Part shown: piece after piece, positions 8,254 through 17,615 of the stretch
How positions within the stretch are numbered: the first letter of the stretch is position 1
How the letters are laid out: each line of letters begins with the position of its first letter
Source of the DNA: Hymenobacter guriensis
GTDB taxonomy: Bacteria; Bacteroidota; Bacteroidia; Cytophagales; Hymenobacteraceae
Length of the DNA: 64,000 nt
Reading direction: 5' to 3'
Assembly: GCF_015773195.1 (NCBI RefSeq)
Contig: NZ_JADWYK010000001.1
Location: 372,001 to 436,000 of the forward strand
Made by a program: the position numbers and the translations under genes
The notes under the pieces: generated by a model
Told to the model about the DNA's origin: nothing
Database searches by the model: none
Seen by the model: the letters and a program-made list of their open reading frames with translations, nothing else

Positions 8254-8371
8254 GTCAGGATGGCGGAAACGAGTCAGGAAATTTTACGCTAGGCAATGCG
8301 GCTAACGCCCGTACTTTGGCCTGGGTTCCCGGTTGCGGGGCCCAATACCTGCCGCTTATCAAGCCAGCATC

Positions 8372-8992
8372 ATGCCCGTTTTATTTGAACTCCAATATAA
8401 TCCGCCCGCAGCATTTTTTGCCGAGCTGCCCGGAAACGATGTGCTGCTGCTGGAGCGCCACGAGCATTACCACAAGCAAACCTACCGCAACCGCTGCCTG
8501 ATTCTCACGGCCCAGGGCGTGCAGCCGCTTACCGTGCCCGTTGTTGATGGCAACCGCAGCGAGAAAGTCCTCATTAGCGCACTAGAAATCGACTATCGGC
8601 AGAACTGGGTGCACCGCCACTGGCGTACTTTGCAAACCGCCTACGGCAGCAGCCCGTATTTTGCCTATTACGCCGACTATCTGCACGATATTTACGTACA
8701 GAAAATCCCGTTACTTTTCGACCTGAACCTGGCGCTGCTGCACCTGCAGCTGCGCTGCCTGCGGCTTCGGATTCCCGTGGAATTCACCGCCGCCTATCAC
8801 CCAACCTACTCCCCCACTGCCGTGCGCGACCGGCGCGACTGGCTGACACCTAAAGCTCCTATTTCCCCGGAACCTGACAGGACGTCGGTACGCCCCTATC
8901 CCCAAACGTTTGGCGCACCGTTTGTATCTGGCCTGAGCATCCTGGACCTGCTGTTTATGCAGGGTCCGGCCGCCGGCAGTTTTCTCGTGTAG
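8372..8992 (+). CDS. WbqC family protein
   Basis: 206 residues from ATG 8372 (MPVLFELQYNPPAAFF). WbqC-like proteins are found in O-antigen and other glycan clusters and in Bacteroidota core genomes; their enzymatic role is not established. Family features seen are the early LLLERHEHYHKQTYRNRC segment, LTVPV, the DYRQNWVHRHWRTLQTAYGSSPYF block at about 75-98, and the SGLSILDLLFMQGP end. Divergently placed from the secreted-protein gene at 8253. No signal peptide, so probably cytoplasmic. Confidence 0.85.
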   Translation: MPVLFELQYNPPAAFFAELPGNDVLLLERHEHYHKQTYRNRCLILTAQGVQPLTVPVVDGNRSEKVLISALEIDYRQNWVHRHWRTLQTAYGSSPYFAYYADYLHDIYVQKIPLLFDLNLALLHLQLRCLRLRIPVEFTAAYHPTYSPTAVRDRRDWLTPKAPISPEPDRTSVRPYPQTFGAPFVSGLSILDLLFMQGPAAGSFLV

Positions 8993-9130
8993 GGTTTTTG
9001 CCGTTCTCTTTTTCCCCTTCCGAACCCTGGCCCGTATTTGCCTGTTTTCAGGTAGCGGCGGCCCGGCCCGCTTTTCGTCCGCCGCGGCGTATCACTTGCG
9101 GGTTTCCCTTTTTCTTCACTACTTATCTGC

Positions 9131-11728
9131 ATGGAAGCTAAATTCTCAAATCGAGTCAAGGAGGTTATATCCTTGAGCCGGGAGGAAGCCATCCGGCTCG
9201 GGCATGACTATATTGGCACCGAACACCTATTGCTGGGCATGATTCGCGAAGGCGAAGGCACTGCCATCGGCTTGCTTAAAAAGCTGGGCATTTCCGTGGA
9301 CGAGCTGAAGTATGCGCTGGAGCAGGCTACCCGCAACACGGCCACTCAGGGCACCAGCATCACCGGCTCTATCCCGCTCACAAAGCAGACCGAGAAGGTT
9401 CTCAAGATTACTTACCTGGAAGCCAAAATCTTCAAGAGCGAAATCATCGGCACGGAGCATCTGCTGCTTTCCATTCTGCGCGATGAGGACAACATCTCTT
9501 CTCAGATTCTGGCCAAGTTCAACGTTAACTACGAAGCAGTGCGCGACTCCCTCGACTACCGCGGCAACGCCGCCGGTCCCTCCGCCGGTCCTTCTGACAC
9601 CGACGACGACGACAACGACAAACTCTTTGGTTCTTCTTCGAAGTCGGGCAGCAGCGCGGCCGCCAAGAAGCCCGGCGAGAAGTCGCGCACTCCGGTGCTC
9701 GACAACTTCGGCCGCGACCTGACCAAGCTGGCCGAAGACGACAAGCTCGACCCCATTGTGGGCCGCGAAAAGGAGATTGAGCGAGTAGCCCAGATTCTGA
9801 GCCGCCGCAAAAAGAATAACCCCATCCTCATTGGTGAGCCCGGCGTAGGTAAAACGGCCATTGCCGAAGGCCTCGCCCTGCGCATCATCCAGAAAAAAGT
9901 GTCGCGCGTGCTTTTCAACAAGCGCGTGGTGACGCTGGACCTGGCCTCACTGGTAGCGGGCACTAAGTACCGCGGCCAGTTTGAGGAGCGCATGAAAGCC
10001 GTGATGAACGAGCTGGAAAAGTCGCCCGACGTGATTCTGTTCATTGACGAGCTGCACACGATTGTAGGCGCGGGTGGTGCTTCCGGTTCGCTCGACGCTT
10101 CCAACATGTTCAAACCGGCCCTGGCCCGCGGCGAAATTCAATGCATCGGGGCTACCACGCTGGACGAGTACCGGCAGTATATCGAGAAAGACGGCGCCCT
10201 GGCTCGTCGGTTCCAGATGGTAATGGTGGACCCCACCACGCCCGAGGAAACCATCGAAATCCTGCACAACATCAAAGACAAGTACCAGGACCACCACCAC
10301 GTCGTGTACACCGACAAGGCCATTGAGGCCTGTGTGAAGCTGTCAGACCGCTACATGTCGGACCGGTTCCTGCCCGACAAGGCCATCGACATTCTTGACG
10401 AGGCCGGGGCCCGCGTGCACATCAACAACATTGTGGTGCCCGAGGATATTCTCAAGCTCGAAGAGCAGATTGAGAACATCAAGGTGGAGAAAAACCGCGT
10501 GGTGAAGTCGCAGAAATACGAGGAAGCCGCTAAGCTGCGCGACACGGAGAAGAAGCTGATTGATCAGCTCGACCAGGCCAAGAAGGACTGGGAAGAGGAG
10601 ACCAAGAAGAAGCGCTACACCGTGAAAGAGGAAAACGTGGCTGAGGTTATTGCCATGATGACCGGTATTCCCGTGAGCCGCGTAGCCCAGAACGAAAGCT
10701 CCAAGCTCCTGAAAATGGGCGAAGAGCTGCAGGGCAAGGTAATAGGGCAGGACAAGGCCATCAAGCAATTGGTGAAAGCCATCCAGCGTACCCGCGTGGG
10801 CTTGAAAGACCCCAAGAAGCCCATCGGCTCGTTCGTATTCCTGGGCCCTACGGGTGTAGGCAAAACCGAACTGGCGAAGGTGCTGGCTACCTACCTCTTC
10901 GACAAGGAAGATTCGCTGGTGCGGATTGATATGTCGGAGTACATGGAGAAATTCAGCGTATCGCGCCTGGTGGGCGCACCTCCCGGCTACGTGGGTTACG
11001 AAGAAGGCGGTCAGCTGACGGAGAAAATCCGCCGCAAGCCCTACTCGGTGATTCTGCTCGACGAAATCGAGAAGGCCCACCCCGACGTGTACAACCTGCT
11101 CCTGCAGGTGCTCGACGATGGTATCCTGACCGACGGCCTGGGCCGCAAAGTGGACTTCCGCAACACCATCATCATCATGACCTCCAACATCGGGGCGCGT
11201 GATCTGGCGGACTTTGGCGCGGGCATCGGCTTTGGCACCAAGGCCCGGCAGGAAAACATGGACGAGCTGACGAAGGGCACCATCACCAACGCCCTGCGCA
11301 AAACCTTCTCGCCCGAGTTCCTGAACCGTTTGGACGACGTTATCGTCTTCAACTCCCTGGAGAAGTCGGATATCCACAAGATCATCGACATCAGCCTCAG
11401 CAAGCTCCTCTCGCGGGTGCAGACGCTGGGCTACCGCGTAGAGCTGACGGAAGCCGCCAAGGACTTCGTGGCCGAAAAAGGCTTCGATCCCAAATACGGC
11501 GCACGTCCGCTCAACCGGGCCATCCAGAAGTACATCGAAGACCCGATTGCCGAGGAAATCCTGAAGGCTCAGGTGGTACAGGGCGACGTCATCACGGCCG
11601 ACTACGAGGCTGGGAAAGACGAGCTGACGTTCTCGGTGAGCAAGAGCGGTGAGGCACCCAACTTGGCCAGCGACGAGCGGCCCGCTGAAAAGCCCGAAAC
11701 GGGTGACGACGCGGACGCCAAGAAGTAG
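9131..11728 (+). CDS. clpC: ATP-dependent Clp protease ATP-binding subunit ClpC
   Basis: 865-residue AAA+ unfoldase that feeds proteins to ClpP. Order of domains: double Clp-N repeat (about 1-145), acidic linker (about 155-185), AAA-1 with Walker A GEPGVGKT at 235-242 and Walker B VILFIDE, a UVR-type middle segment at about 445-480 (KSQKYEEAAKLRDTEKKL) that marks ClpC rather than ClpB or ClpA, and AAA-2 with Walker A GPTGVGKT at 572-579, then the D2-small domain. The C-terminal tail is acidic and lysine-rich. It starts at the only sensible ATG. No clpP lies in the window. It is monocistronic, with a terminator right after. Confidence 0.97.
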   Translation: MEAKFSNRVKEVISLSREEAIRLGHDYIGTEHLLLGMIREGEGTAIGLLKKLGISVDELKYALEQATRNTATQGTSITGSIPLTKQTEKVLKITYLEAKIFKSEIIGTEHLLLSILRDEDNISSQILAKFNVNYEAVRDSLDYRGNAAGPSAGPSDTDDDDNDKLFGSSSKSGSSAAAKKPGEKSRTPVLDNFGRDLTKLAEDDKLDPIVGREKEIERVAQILSRRKKNNPILIGEPGVGKTAIAEGLALRIIQKKVSRVLFNKRVVTLDLASLVAGTKYRGQFEERMKAVMNELEKSPDVILFIDELHTIVGAGGASGSLDASNMFKPALARGEIQCIGATTLDEYRQYIEKDGALARRFQMVMVDPTTPEETIEILHNIKDKYQDHHHVVYTDKAIEACVKLSDRYMSDRFLPDKAIDILDEAGARVHINNIVVPEDILKLEEQIENIKVEKNRVVKSQKYEEAAKLRDTEKKLIDQLDQAKKDWEEETKKKRYTVKEENVAEVIAMMTGIPVSRVAQNESSKLLKMGEELQGKVIGQDKAIKQLVKAIQRTRVGLKDPKKPIGSFVFLGPTGVGKTELAKVLATYLFDKEDSLVRIDMSEYMEKFSVSRLVGAPPGYVGYEEGGQLTEKIRRKPYSVILLDEIEKAHPDVYNLLLQVLDDGILTDGLGRKVDFRNTIIIMTSNIGARDLADFGAGIGFGTKARQENMDELTKGTITNALRKTFSPEFLNRLDDVIVFNSLEKSDIHKIIDISLSKLLSRVQTLGYRVELTEAAKDFVAEKGFDPKYGARPLNRAIQKYIEDPIAEEILKAQVVQGDVITADYEAGKDELTFSVSKSGEAPNLASDERPAEKPETGDDADAKK

Positions 11729-11747
11729 ACTTCTTGGTTTCAAGTAC

Positions 11748-11784
11748 AAACGGCCGGTTTCCGCAAGGGAGCCGGCCGTTTTTG
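11748..11784 (+). terminator. Rho-independent terminator of clpC
   Basis: AAACGGCCGG (11748-11757) pairs with CCGGCCGTTT (11772-11781), followed by Ts; 19 nt after the clpC stop. Confidence 0.85.
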
Positions 11785-11830
11785 TTTACTTGCTGGAGCT
11801 AATCCCGCTGGGCAAATTTTTTACGCTGCT

Positions 11831-12253
11831 ATGATACCGTTTCGTGGATGCCTGTTATTCGTAACCGCAATGCTACTGGCTGGCGCATGTGCTGGCCAGG
11901 CAATTTCCAGCTCTCTGCCTTATACCCCCAGCTTGTTGTGGCAAGAACCCGCAGTAGCAACCGGAGTTGCCCCGGCTTTTGAGCCATCTGCCCGGCTACA
12001 GGGTGTGCAGGGCTTGGATGGCGTAGTGTACTGGGTGTCGGCCGACAAAGAGTCTATTACAGCCTATCACGAGCAACAGGTATTGTGGACTACCAACGTA
12101 GTGAAGGCCTGCAACCGCGTAGTTGGCCCGCCGGTTATTAGGCGTCTTGTTTTCAGCTCCGGTATACTATTCATTTTCGTCGGCCAGCGGACATACGCTG
12201 AGCTAGATCGTAAGACGGGGAAAGTGGTGATTACGGGAACAGATCCTAGCTAA
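11831..12253 (+). CDS. Small secreted protein of unknown function
   Basis: 140 residues with an N-terminal signal peptide (LLFVTAMLLAGACAGQ); the GAC could also be read as a lipobox, which would make it a lipoprotein with Cys20. The mature part has strand-like stretches, including LQGVQGLDGVVYWVSADKES and ILFIFVGQRTYAELDRKTGK, that recall a single beta-propeller-type blade, but it is too short for a propeller. I do not recognise a family. It is flanked by terminators, so it is a single-gene unit. Confidence 0.65.
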   Translation: MIPFRGCLLFVTAMLLAGACAGQAISSSLPYTPSLLWQEPAVATGVAPAFEPSARLQGVQGLDGVVYWVSADKESITAYHEQQVLWTTNVVKACNRVVGPPVIRRLVFSSGILFIFVGQRTYAELDRKTGKVVITGTDPS

Positions 12254-12279
12254 CGGACCGTATTCAACAGCCAGAGAAG

Positions 12280-12314
12280 AAAGCCGCCGTGCCCAAATTT
12301 AGGTGCGGCTTTTC
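12280..12314 (+). terminator. Probable terminator
   Basis: AAAGCCGC (12280-12287) pairs with GCGGCTTT (12305-12312), then a short T run; 27 nt after the stop of the small secreted-protein gene. Confidence 0.6.
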
Positions 12315-12327
12315 TATGGCCGGGCAT

Positions 12328-12335
12328 TACCTTTG
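12328..12335 (+). promoter_or_regulatory. Candidate -7 box (TACCTTTG) for the carboxyltransferase operon
   Basis: Exact match to TAnnTTTG, 45 nt before the ATG at 12381. I find no convincing -33 TTG at the usual spacing. Confidence 0.45.
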
Positions 12336-12380
12336 GCGCCTGACTAACTTGCCCTTTTCAATACATCTGCCCCACCTCGT

Positions 12381-13946
12381 ATGTCCGATCTACACGCTGA
12401 AGCCCAACTAAGCAAAACCGAAATTCTCGCCCGTAAAAACGCTGAAGCCCTGCTTGGTGGCGGCCAGGACCGCATTGATGCTCAGCACAAAAGAGGCAAG
12501 CTCACGGCCCGGGAGCGGATTGATCTACTGCTGGATGAAGGCTCCTTTGAAGAAATCGGCAAATTCGTGATGCATCGCACCAAGGACTTTGGCCTCGACA
12601 AGGAATACTACCTCGGCGATGGGGTCGTGACGGGATACGGCACCGTCAATGGCCGGCTGGTATACGTTTTCTCGCAGGATTTCACAGTATTTGGCGGCTC
12701 GCTAAGCGAAACCTACGCCAACAAGATTGTTAAAATCATGGATCTGGCCCTCCAGAACGGGGCGCCACTCCTTGGCTTCAACGACTCTGGTGGAGCGCGT
12801 ATCCAGGAAGGCGTGCTTAGTTTGGCGGGCTATTCCGATATCTTCTACAAGAATACCCTGGCCTCGGGCGTGATACCGCAACTCTCGGCCATTATGGGGC
12901 CGTGCGCGGGCGGCGCAGCCTACTCCCCTGCCATTACCGACTTTATCCTGATGGTCGAAAACACGAGCTATATGTTCGTGACCGGGCCAAACGTAGTGAA
13001 AACGGTAACCCACGAAAGCGTTACCAGCGAGGAGCTGGGTGGAGCCAACACGCACTCAAGCCGTAGCGGCGTTACGCACTTTGCCTGCGCCAACGAAATT
13101 GCCTGCATTACCCGGCTCAAGCAGCTACTGAGCTATATGCCGCAGAACTGCGAAGAAACGGCCCCGGCCCTCCCCTACGAGCCGGCGGATGAGTTGCGCC
13201 CCCTGCTGGACAGCATCGTGCCCGAAAACCCCAATCAGCCCTACGATATGCGCGAAGTAATTGCGGGCATCATCGACGCTGACTCCTTTTTGGAAGTGCA
13301 CGAAAACTTTGCCGAGAATATTGTCGTTGGATTTGCCCGATTAGGCGGGCGTAGCATTGGTATTGTGGGCAACCAGCCCGCAGTACTGGCCGGGGTGCTC
13401 GATATCAATGCCTCCACCAAAGCCGCGCGTTTCGTGCGCTTTTGCGACTCCTTCAATATTCCGCTGCTGGTGCTGGAAGACGTACCCGGTTTTCTGCCCG
13501 GCACTGAGCAGGAATGGCGCGGCATTATCACCAACGGAGCCAAGCTGCTGTATGCCTTCTGCGAAGCTACCGTACCGCGCATCACCGTCATTACCCGCAA
13601 AGCCTACGGCGGCGCCTATGCCGTAATGAACAGCAAGCACATTGGGGCGGATATGAACTACGCTTGGCCCACGGCTGAAATTGCCGTAATGGGCGCCAAA
13701 GGCGCGGCCGAAATCATCTTCAAACGGGAAATTGCCCAGGCCGAAGCCCCCGAAGCCAAGCTGCAGGAGAAGGTGGATGACTACCAGCAAAAGTTTGCTA
13801 CGCCTTATCGGGCCGCTCACCACGGGTTTATAGATGAAGTGATTCTGCCTTCCGAAACGCGCCAGAAGCTGATCCGCGCGTTTAAGATGCTGGAAAACAA
13901 AGTGGCCACCCTGCCCCGTAAGAAGCACGGCAACATTCCGTTGTAG
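12381..13946 (+). CDS. Acyl-CoA carboxylase carboxyltransferase (beta) subunit
   Basis: 521-residue biotin-dependent carboxyltransferase of the propionyl-CoA carboxylase beta/methylmalonyl-CoA decarboxylase family. It moves CO2 between carboxybiotin and an acyl-CoA. The two crotonase-like halves are visible: the N-half with [35 protein letters not shown] and [12 protein letters not shown], and the C-half with [27 protein letters not shown] and [11 protein letters not shown]. Length is normal. No biotin carboxylase or biotin carrier gene is nearby, so the partner is elsewhere and the substrate (propionyl-CoA most likely) is an inference. It heads an operon with a small membrane protein and an M42 peptidase. 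Confidence 0.92.
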   Translation: MSDLHAEAQLSKTEILARKNAEALLGGGQDRIDAQHKRGKLTARERIDLLLDEGSFEEIGKFVMHRTKDFGLDKEYYLGDGVVTGYGTVNGRLVYVFSQDFTVFGGSLSETYANKIVKIMDLALQNGAPLLGFNDSGGARIQEGVLSLAGYSDIFYKNTLASGVIPQLSAIMGPCAGGAAYSPAITDFILMVENTSYMFVTGPNVVKTVTHESVTSEELGGANTHSSRSGVTHFACANEIACITRLKQLLSYMPQNCEETAPALPYEPADELRPLLDSIVPENPNQPYDMREVIAGIIDADSFLEVHENFAENIVVGFARLGGRSIGIVGNQPAVLAGVLDINASTKAARFVRFCDSFNIPLLVLEDVPGFLPGTEQEWRGIITNGAKLLYAFCEATVPRITVITRKAYGGAYAVMNSKHIGADMNYAWPTAEIAVMGAKGAAEIIFKREIAQAEAPEAKLQEKVDDYQQKFATPYRAAHHGFIDEVILPSETRQKLIRAFKMLENKVATLPRKKHGNIPL

Positions 13947-13956
13947 GGAGGCCTGT

Positions 13957-14259
13957 ATGCAACTAAACCCAAGCCTGATTTTTGTAGTTGGCGTCGTTCT
14001 TACACTAGCAATAGGACTTGTCTTTAGGTATACCCGGCTTATTCCTGCCATCCTTGGGGTACTAGGGTTTTCCGATGAACGGTCTTATTCAATAGGAAAA
14101 GTCGGCTATGGCTTTGCTTTTTCCGCGGCCTGCATCAATGCACTGGGAGTATTTATCAGCTTCTGGAATTGGCAAGTAGCACTCTGGGTAGTAGTAATAG
14201 CCGTAAATGTTTTGGCGGTGTTCTTTGCTGTTAGGCTTATAAAAAACCTGATTTCCTAA
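13957..14259 (+). CDS. Small membrane protein of unknown function
   Basis: 100 residues with three hydrophobic helices (about 8-28, 50-70 and 73-95) and short loops; no family recognised. It starts 10 nt after the carboxyltransferase stop and ends 15 nt before the M42 peptidase start, so it is co-transcribed with them. Base composition is lower in GC than its neighbours (26 of 60 bases at 13981-14040), which suggests later arrival. Its position between two unrelated enzymes gives no clear hint of function. Confidence 0.7.
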   Translation: MQLNPSLIFVVGVVLTLAIGLVFRYTRLIPAILGVLGFSDERSYSIGKVGYGFAFSAACINALGVFISFWNWQVALWVVVIAVNVLAVFFAVRLIKNLIS

Positions 14260-14274
14260 TTTTTTGCAGGCAAA

Positions 14275-15345
14275 ATGCGTCCAGAAAGCTTCGAGTTTCT
14301 TCAGAAATACCTCAACAACCCCTCGCCTACTGGCTTCGAGAAAGAAGGCCAGAAAATCTGGCTCGACTATATCAAGCCCTACATCGACGAGTATTTCGTG
14401 GATACCTACGGCACGGTAGTGGGCGTGGTAAATCCGGAAGCCGAATATAAAGTGGTGATTGAGGCCCACGCCGACGAAATCAGCTACTTCGTTAACTTCA
14501 TCACGGAATCGGGCTTTCTGTATCTGCGGCGCAACGGCGGCTCCGACCCGCTGGTGGCCCCCAGCAAGCGGGTGAACATCCACACCAGCAAAGGCATTGT
14601 GAAGGCCGTGTTCGGCTGGCCGGCCATTCACGTGCGCAAAGTAGAACAGGATAAAGCGCCCACCATCGAAACCGTATTCCTGGACTGCGGCGCTTCCAGC
14701 AAGGAAGAAGTAGAGCAGATGGGCATTCACGTGGGCTCCGTCGTCACGTTCGAGGACGAGTTTATGGTGCTCAACGACAAGTTCTACGTGGGCCGGGCGC
14801 TGGACAACCGCGTGGGCGGCTTCATGATTGCCGAAGTAGCCCGCATGCTTAAGGAGAACGGCAAAAAGCTGCCCTTCGGCCTTTACATCGTGAATGCGGT
14901 GCAGGAGGAAATTGGCCTGCGTGGGGCCGAAATGATTGCCCACCGCATCAAGCCCGACGTGGCCATCATCACCGACGTAACCCACGACACCCAGTCGCCG
15001 ATGTACGAAAAGAAGACTTCGGGCGACATTTTCTGCGGCAAAGGGCCTGTCATCACCTATGGCCCGGCCGTGCAAAACAACCTGCGCGACCTGATCATTG
15101 AAACCGCCCAGAAAGCGGAAATTCCTTTCCAGCGTGCCGCCGCCACCCGCGCCACCGGCACCGACACCGACGCCTTTGCTTATTCCGGCGCCGGCGTAGC
15201 TTCAGCTCTCATTTCATTGCCGCTGAAGTACATGCACACCACCGTGGAGACGGTGCATAAAGAGGACGTGGAGAGCGTAACCAAGCTCATCTACGAGACG
15301 CTGCTGCGCATTGAAGACAAGCACGACTTTCGCTACTTCAAGTAA
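14275..15345 (+). CDS. M42 family metallopeptidase (aminopeptidase/endoglucanase-type)
   Basis: 356-residue cytoplasmic di-metal aminopeptidase of the M42 (TET-type) family. The metal and catalytic positions are visible in order: EAHADEI (first His), GRALDNRVGG (bridging Asp), QEEIGLRGA (catalytic Glu and ligand), ITDVTHD (Asp) and KYMHTTVE (last His). M42 enzymes form dodecamers that trim short peptides left by proteasomes or Clp proteases. It is the last gene of a three-gene unit closed by a perfect terminator hairpin. Confidence 0.93.
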   Translation: MRPESFEFLQKYLNNPSPTGFEKEGQKIWLDYIKPYIDEYFVDTYGTVVGVVNPEAEYKVVIEAHADEISYFVNFITESGFLYLRRNGGSDPLVAPSKRVNIHTSKGIVKAVFGWPAIHVRKVEQDKAPTIETVFLDCGASSKEEVEQMGIHVGSVVTFEDEFMVLNDKFYVGRALDNRVGGFMIAEVARMLKENGKKLPFGLYIVNAVQEEIGLRGAEMIAHRIKPDVAIITDVTHDTQSPMYEKKTSGDIFCGKGPVITYGPAVQNNLRDLIIETAQKAEIPFQRAAATRATGTDTDAFAYSGAGVASALISLPLKYMHTTVETVHKEDVESVTKLIYETLLRIEDKHDFRYFK

Positions 15346-15360
15346 GCCATTTAACCCGCT

Positions 15361-15396
15361 CAGAAAAGGCTGACCCTGCAGGTCAGCCTTTTCTGT
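15361..15396 (+). terminator. Rho-independent terminator
   Basis: Perfect 15-bp stem (15361-15375 with 15381-15395), loop CTGCA, T-rich distal arm; 15 nt after the M42 peptidase stop. Confidence 0.9.
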
Positions 15397-15408
15397 TGTT
15401 TCGTCGCT

Positions 15409-16212
15409 ATGCAACTGCCCGCTATCCTGCCGCCTCTGACCGTTACCGACCAAATGAACCGGCGCGTAGCCGTGCCTTTTCCTCCGCAGCGGATTGTGTC
15501 ATTGGTACCGTCCCAGACCGAGTTGTTGTTTGACCTGGGTCTCGGCAACCGGGTGGTTGGCGTGACGAAGTTTTGCCTGCACCCCGCCGAGGCCCGCAAA
15601 CAAGCCGAGGTTATTGGCGGCACCAAGAACTTCCACTTTGCAGCCATTGACGCGCTGCAGCCGGATTTGATTCTGGGCAACAAAGAAGAAAATTATCAGG
15701 AAGGTATTGAGCAGCTGGCGGCCCGCCACCCTGTCTGGATGAGCGACATCAGTAACTTGCCCGATGCGCTGGACATGATTCGGCGGGTGGGCCTGCTGAC
15801 GGGCTGCCCAGAAGCCGCTGCAGAGCTGGCTGCCTCTATTGATACGTCCTTTGAAGCCCTGCCCCTCCCGGCAAACACCGAAACGGCCGCTTACTTTATC
15901 TGGCGGGCGCCCTACATGGTGGCCGCAGGCGGAACGTTCATTGATGATATGCTGACGCGCGCCGGCTATGAAAATGTATTTGGTCAAGTCACCCGCTACC
16001 CAGAGGTTTCAGCCGAGCAGCTGCAGGCTGCTGCCCCGCAACACATCCTGCTGTCTTCGGAGCCCTACCCCTTTAGCGAGAAGCATCTGGCCGAGTTTCA
16101 GGCTATCTGCCCTACAGCGAGCATACGCGTCGTCGACGGTGAGTTGTTTAGCTGGTACGGAAGCCGTTTGCAGCACTCGGCCGTCTACCTCCGCCAACTT
16201 CGAGCCCAGTAA
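15409..16212 (+). CDS. Helical-backbone metal receptor, BtuF/FhuD-like, without signal peptide
   Basis: 267 residues related to periplasmic vitamin B12/iron-chelate binding proteins. Family features: PPQRIVSLVPSQTELLFDLG near the start, RVVGVTKFCLHP, LQPDLILGNKEEN, and the second lobe with GGTFIDDMLTRAGYENVF and SAEQLQAAAPQHILLSSEP. A normal substrate-binding protein begins with a signal peptide or lipobox; this one starts MQLPAILPPLTVTDQ and has none, so it should stay in the cytoplasm unless the real start is misplaced, and the terminator just upstream leaves no room for that. No ABC importer genes are adjacent. Function is therefore open. Confidence 0.8.
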   Translation: MQLPAILPPLTVTDQMNRRVAVPFPPQRIVSLVPSQTELLFDLGLGNRVVGVTKFCLHPAEARKQAEVIGGTKNFHFAAIDALQPDLILGNKEENYQEGIEQLAARHPVWMSDISNLPDALDMIRRVGLLTGCPEAAAELAASIDTSFEALPLPANTETAAYFIWRAPYMVAAGGTFIDDMLTRAGYENVFGQVTRYPEVSAEQLQAAAPQHILLSSEPYPFSEKHLAEFQAICPTASIRVVDGELFSWYGSRLQHSAVYLRQLRAQ

Positions 16213-16260
16213 CCCTACAAAGCCGCCTGTCAGATGCTGACGGGCGGCTTTGTAGGGTTA
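16210..16260. terminator. Bidirectional terminator between convergent genes
   Basis: An 18-bp perfect stem (16210-16227 with 16243-16260) plus an inner GTCAG/CTGAC extension. The TAA stop of the metal-receptor gene (16210-16212) is the first three bases of the stem. It ends 14 nt before the aroA stop on the other strand. Confidence 0.88.
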
Positions 16261-16274
16261 TTGCATACCTGGCT

Positions 16275-17549
16275 TTAGAATACCGGCGCCGGGGCAGGGT
16301 CCGTTGTGAACCCGGTTTTTTCGAGCTCGCGCCAGAACTGGGGATATGACTTGCGCACTACCTGAGGCGCCTGAATGGTGAGCGGGCCGCGCAAGGCCAG
16401 GGGAGCAAATGCCATAGCCATGCGGTGGTCATGGTAGGTGGCTACAGTTTGCCCAGCCACGCGGAAGTTTTCCGCCGCTACCCGGAACACGCCTTCGCCC
16501 GCATCGGTCAGCGCCCCGCCAAATTTGGCCAACTCGTTTTGCAAGGCCGCAATTCGGTCGGTTTCCTTGATGCGCAGGCTTTCCAGGCCCGTCATTTCGG
16601 TGGGCACGCCCAGCGCGGCGGCCAACACAGCCACGGTCTGAGCCAGGTCGGGGCAGTCGGTGAAGTCCTGAGCGAGGCTGGCAGCCGGGGCAATCTGCGT
16701 GAGCCGGACGGTTTCATCGGCCAGAAACTCGGTTTGTACCCCCAGCTTTTCCATAATGCCTACTATGGCTTGGTCGCCCTGCCAGGAATGACGGCGCAAA
16801 GTAGGTAGCGTAAGGTGGGAGCCGGCCGGCGCCAAGGCGACCATAGCGTACCAGTAGCTGGCCGCCGACCAGTCGCCTTCCACGGTGTAGTTGGTGGGCT
16901 GGTAGGGCTCCGGCCTTACTTCCAGCACCTCGCCTAAGTCGCGGCAGTGGGCTCCGAAGTGGCGCATCAGCGCTAGCGTCATGCGGATATAGGGCCGGGA
17001 GCCTACTTTGCCTGTGAGCCAAATGCGCAGGCCGTGCGGCAGCATGGGGCCCACCATCAACAGCGCTGAAATGTACTGGCTGCTGATGTCGCCGCGCACC
17101 GTCAGCTCCGTAAAGTCGGCTTCTTCGGTAGCCGGCTGGGGCGTGCGGCCCAGCAGGCGCATGGGCGGATAGCCCTCCTCACCCAGATACTCGATGCGGG
17201 CGCCCAGCTGCCGCAACGCATCAACAAGCACCGCAATAGGACGCTCGTGCATGCGGGCCGTGCCGCGCAGTTCGGTCTGACGCCCCGTCATGGCCAGGTA
17301 GGCCGTCAGAAAGCGCATCACCGTGCCCGCATCCTCCGCATCAAACGTAGCGGCGTCCTTTTCCTGCAGCAGGCGCTGCATCAGCTGGGTGTCGTTGGCA
17401 TCGGAAAGGTTGGCGAGCTGACCACCCTCGGCCAGGGCCTGAATGATAAGGGCGCGGTTGCTTTCACTTTTGGAAGCCGGCACCTGCGCCGTACCACGCA
17501 GCGGGCCCCCAGGCCAGGTAAGAGAAACAGAAGCAGATAAAGCAGTCAT
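16275..17549 (-). CDS. aroA: 3-phosphoshikimate 1-carboxyvinyltransferase (EPSP synthase)
   Basis: 424-residue enzyme of the shikimate pathway; it joins phosphoenolpyruvate and shikimate 3-phosphate. N-terminal PASKSESNRALI carries the substrate Lys and Arg. DAGTVMRFLTAYLA replaces the more common NAGTAMR version of the PEP-site motif, GDISSQYISALLM follows, and the C-half has RIKETDRIAALQNELAKFG and YHDHRMAMAFAPLAL. Length is slightly short of E. coli AroA but within the family range. aroB lies upstream on the same strand, 66 nt away, so the two probably form an aromatic amino acid operon. Confidence 0.95.
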   Translation of the reverse strand: MTALSASVSLTWPGGPLRGTAQVPASKSESNRALIIQALAEGGQLANLSDANDTQLMQRLLQEKDAATFDAEDAGTVMRFLTAYLAMTGRQTELRGTARMHERPIAVLVDALRQLGARIEYLGEEGYPPMRLLGRTPQPATEEADFTELTVRGDISSQYISALLMVGPMLPHGLRIWLTGKVGSRPYIRMTLALMRHFGAHCRDLGEVLEVRPEPYQPTNYTVEGDWSAASYWYAMVALAPAGSHLTLPTLRRHSWQGDQAIVGIMEKLGVQTEFLADETVRLTQIAPAASLAQDFTDCPDLAQTVAVLAAALGVPTEMTGLESLRIKETDRIAALQNELAKFGGALTDAGEGVFRVAAENFRVAGQTVATYHDHRMAMAFAPLALRGPLTIQAPQVVRKSYPQFWRELEKTGFTTDPAPAPVF

Positions 17550-17615
17550 GCGAAAGAAAAATCGCCGCCCGGCAGCCGGCGTAGGTAAACAGTCAAGACG
17601 AAAGTCAAAGTAGAG

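Noticed and set aside
10343-11749. Long open frame (468 codons) on the minus strand opposite clpC
   Set aside because: It is the mirror of a highly conserved GC-rich gene; the translation is His/Val/Leu-rich with no family pattern.
14089-15075. Minus-strand frame opposite the small membrane protein and M42 peptidase genes
   Set aside because: Covers two plus-strand genes, one with a complete M42 active site.
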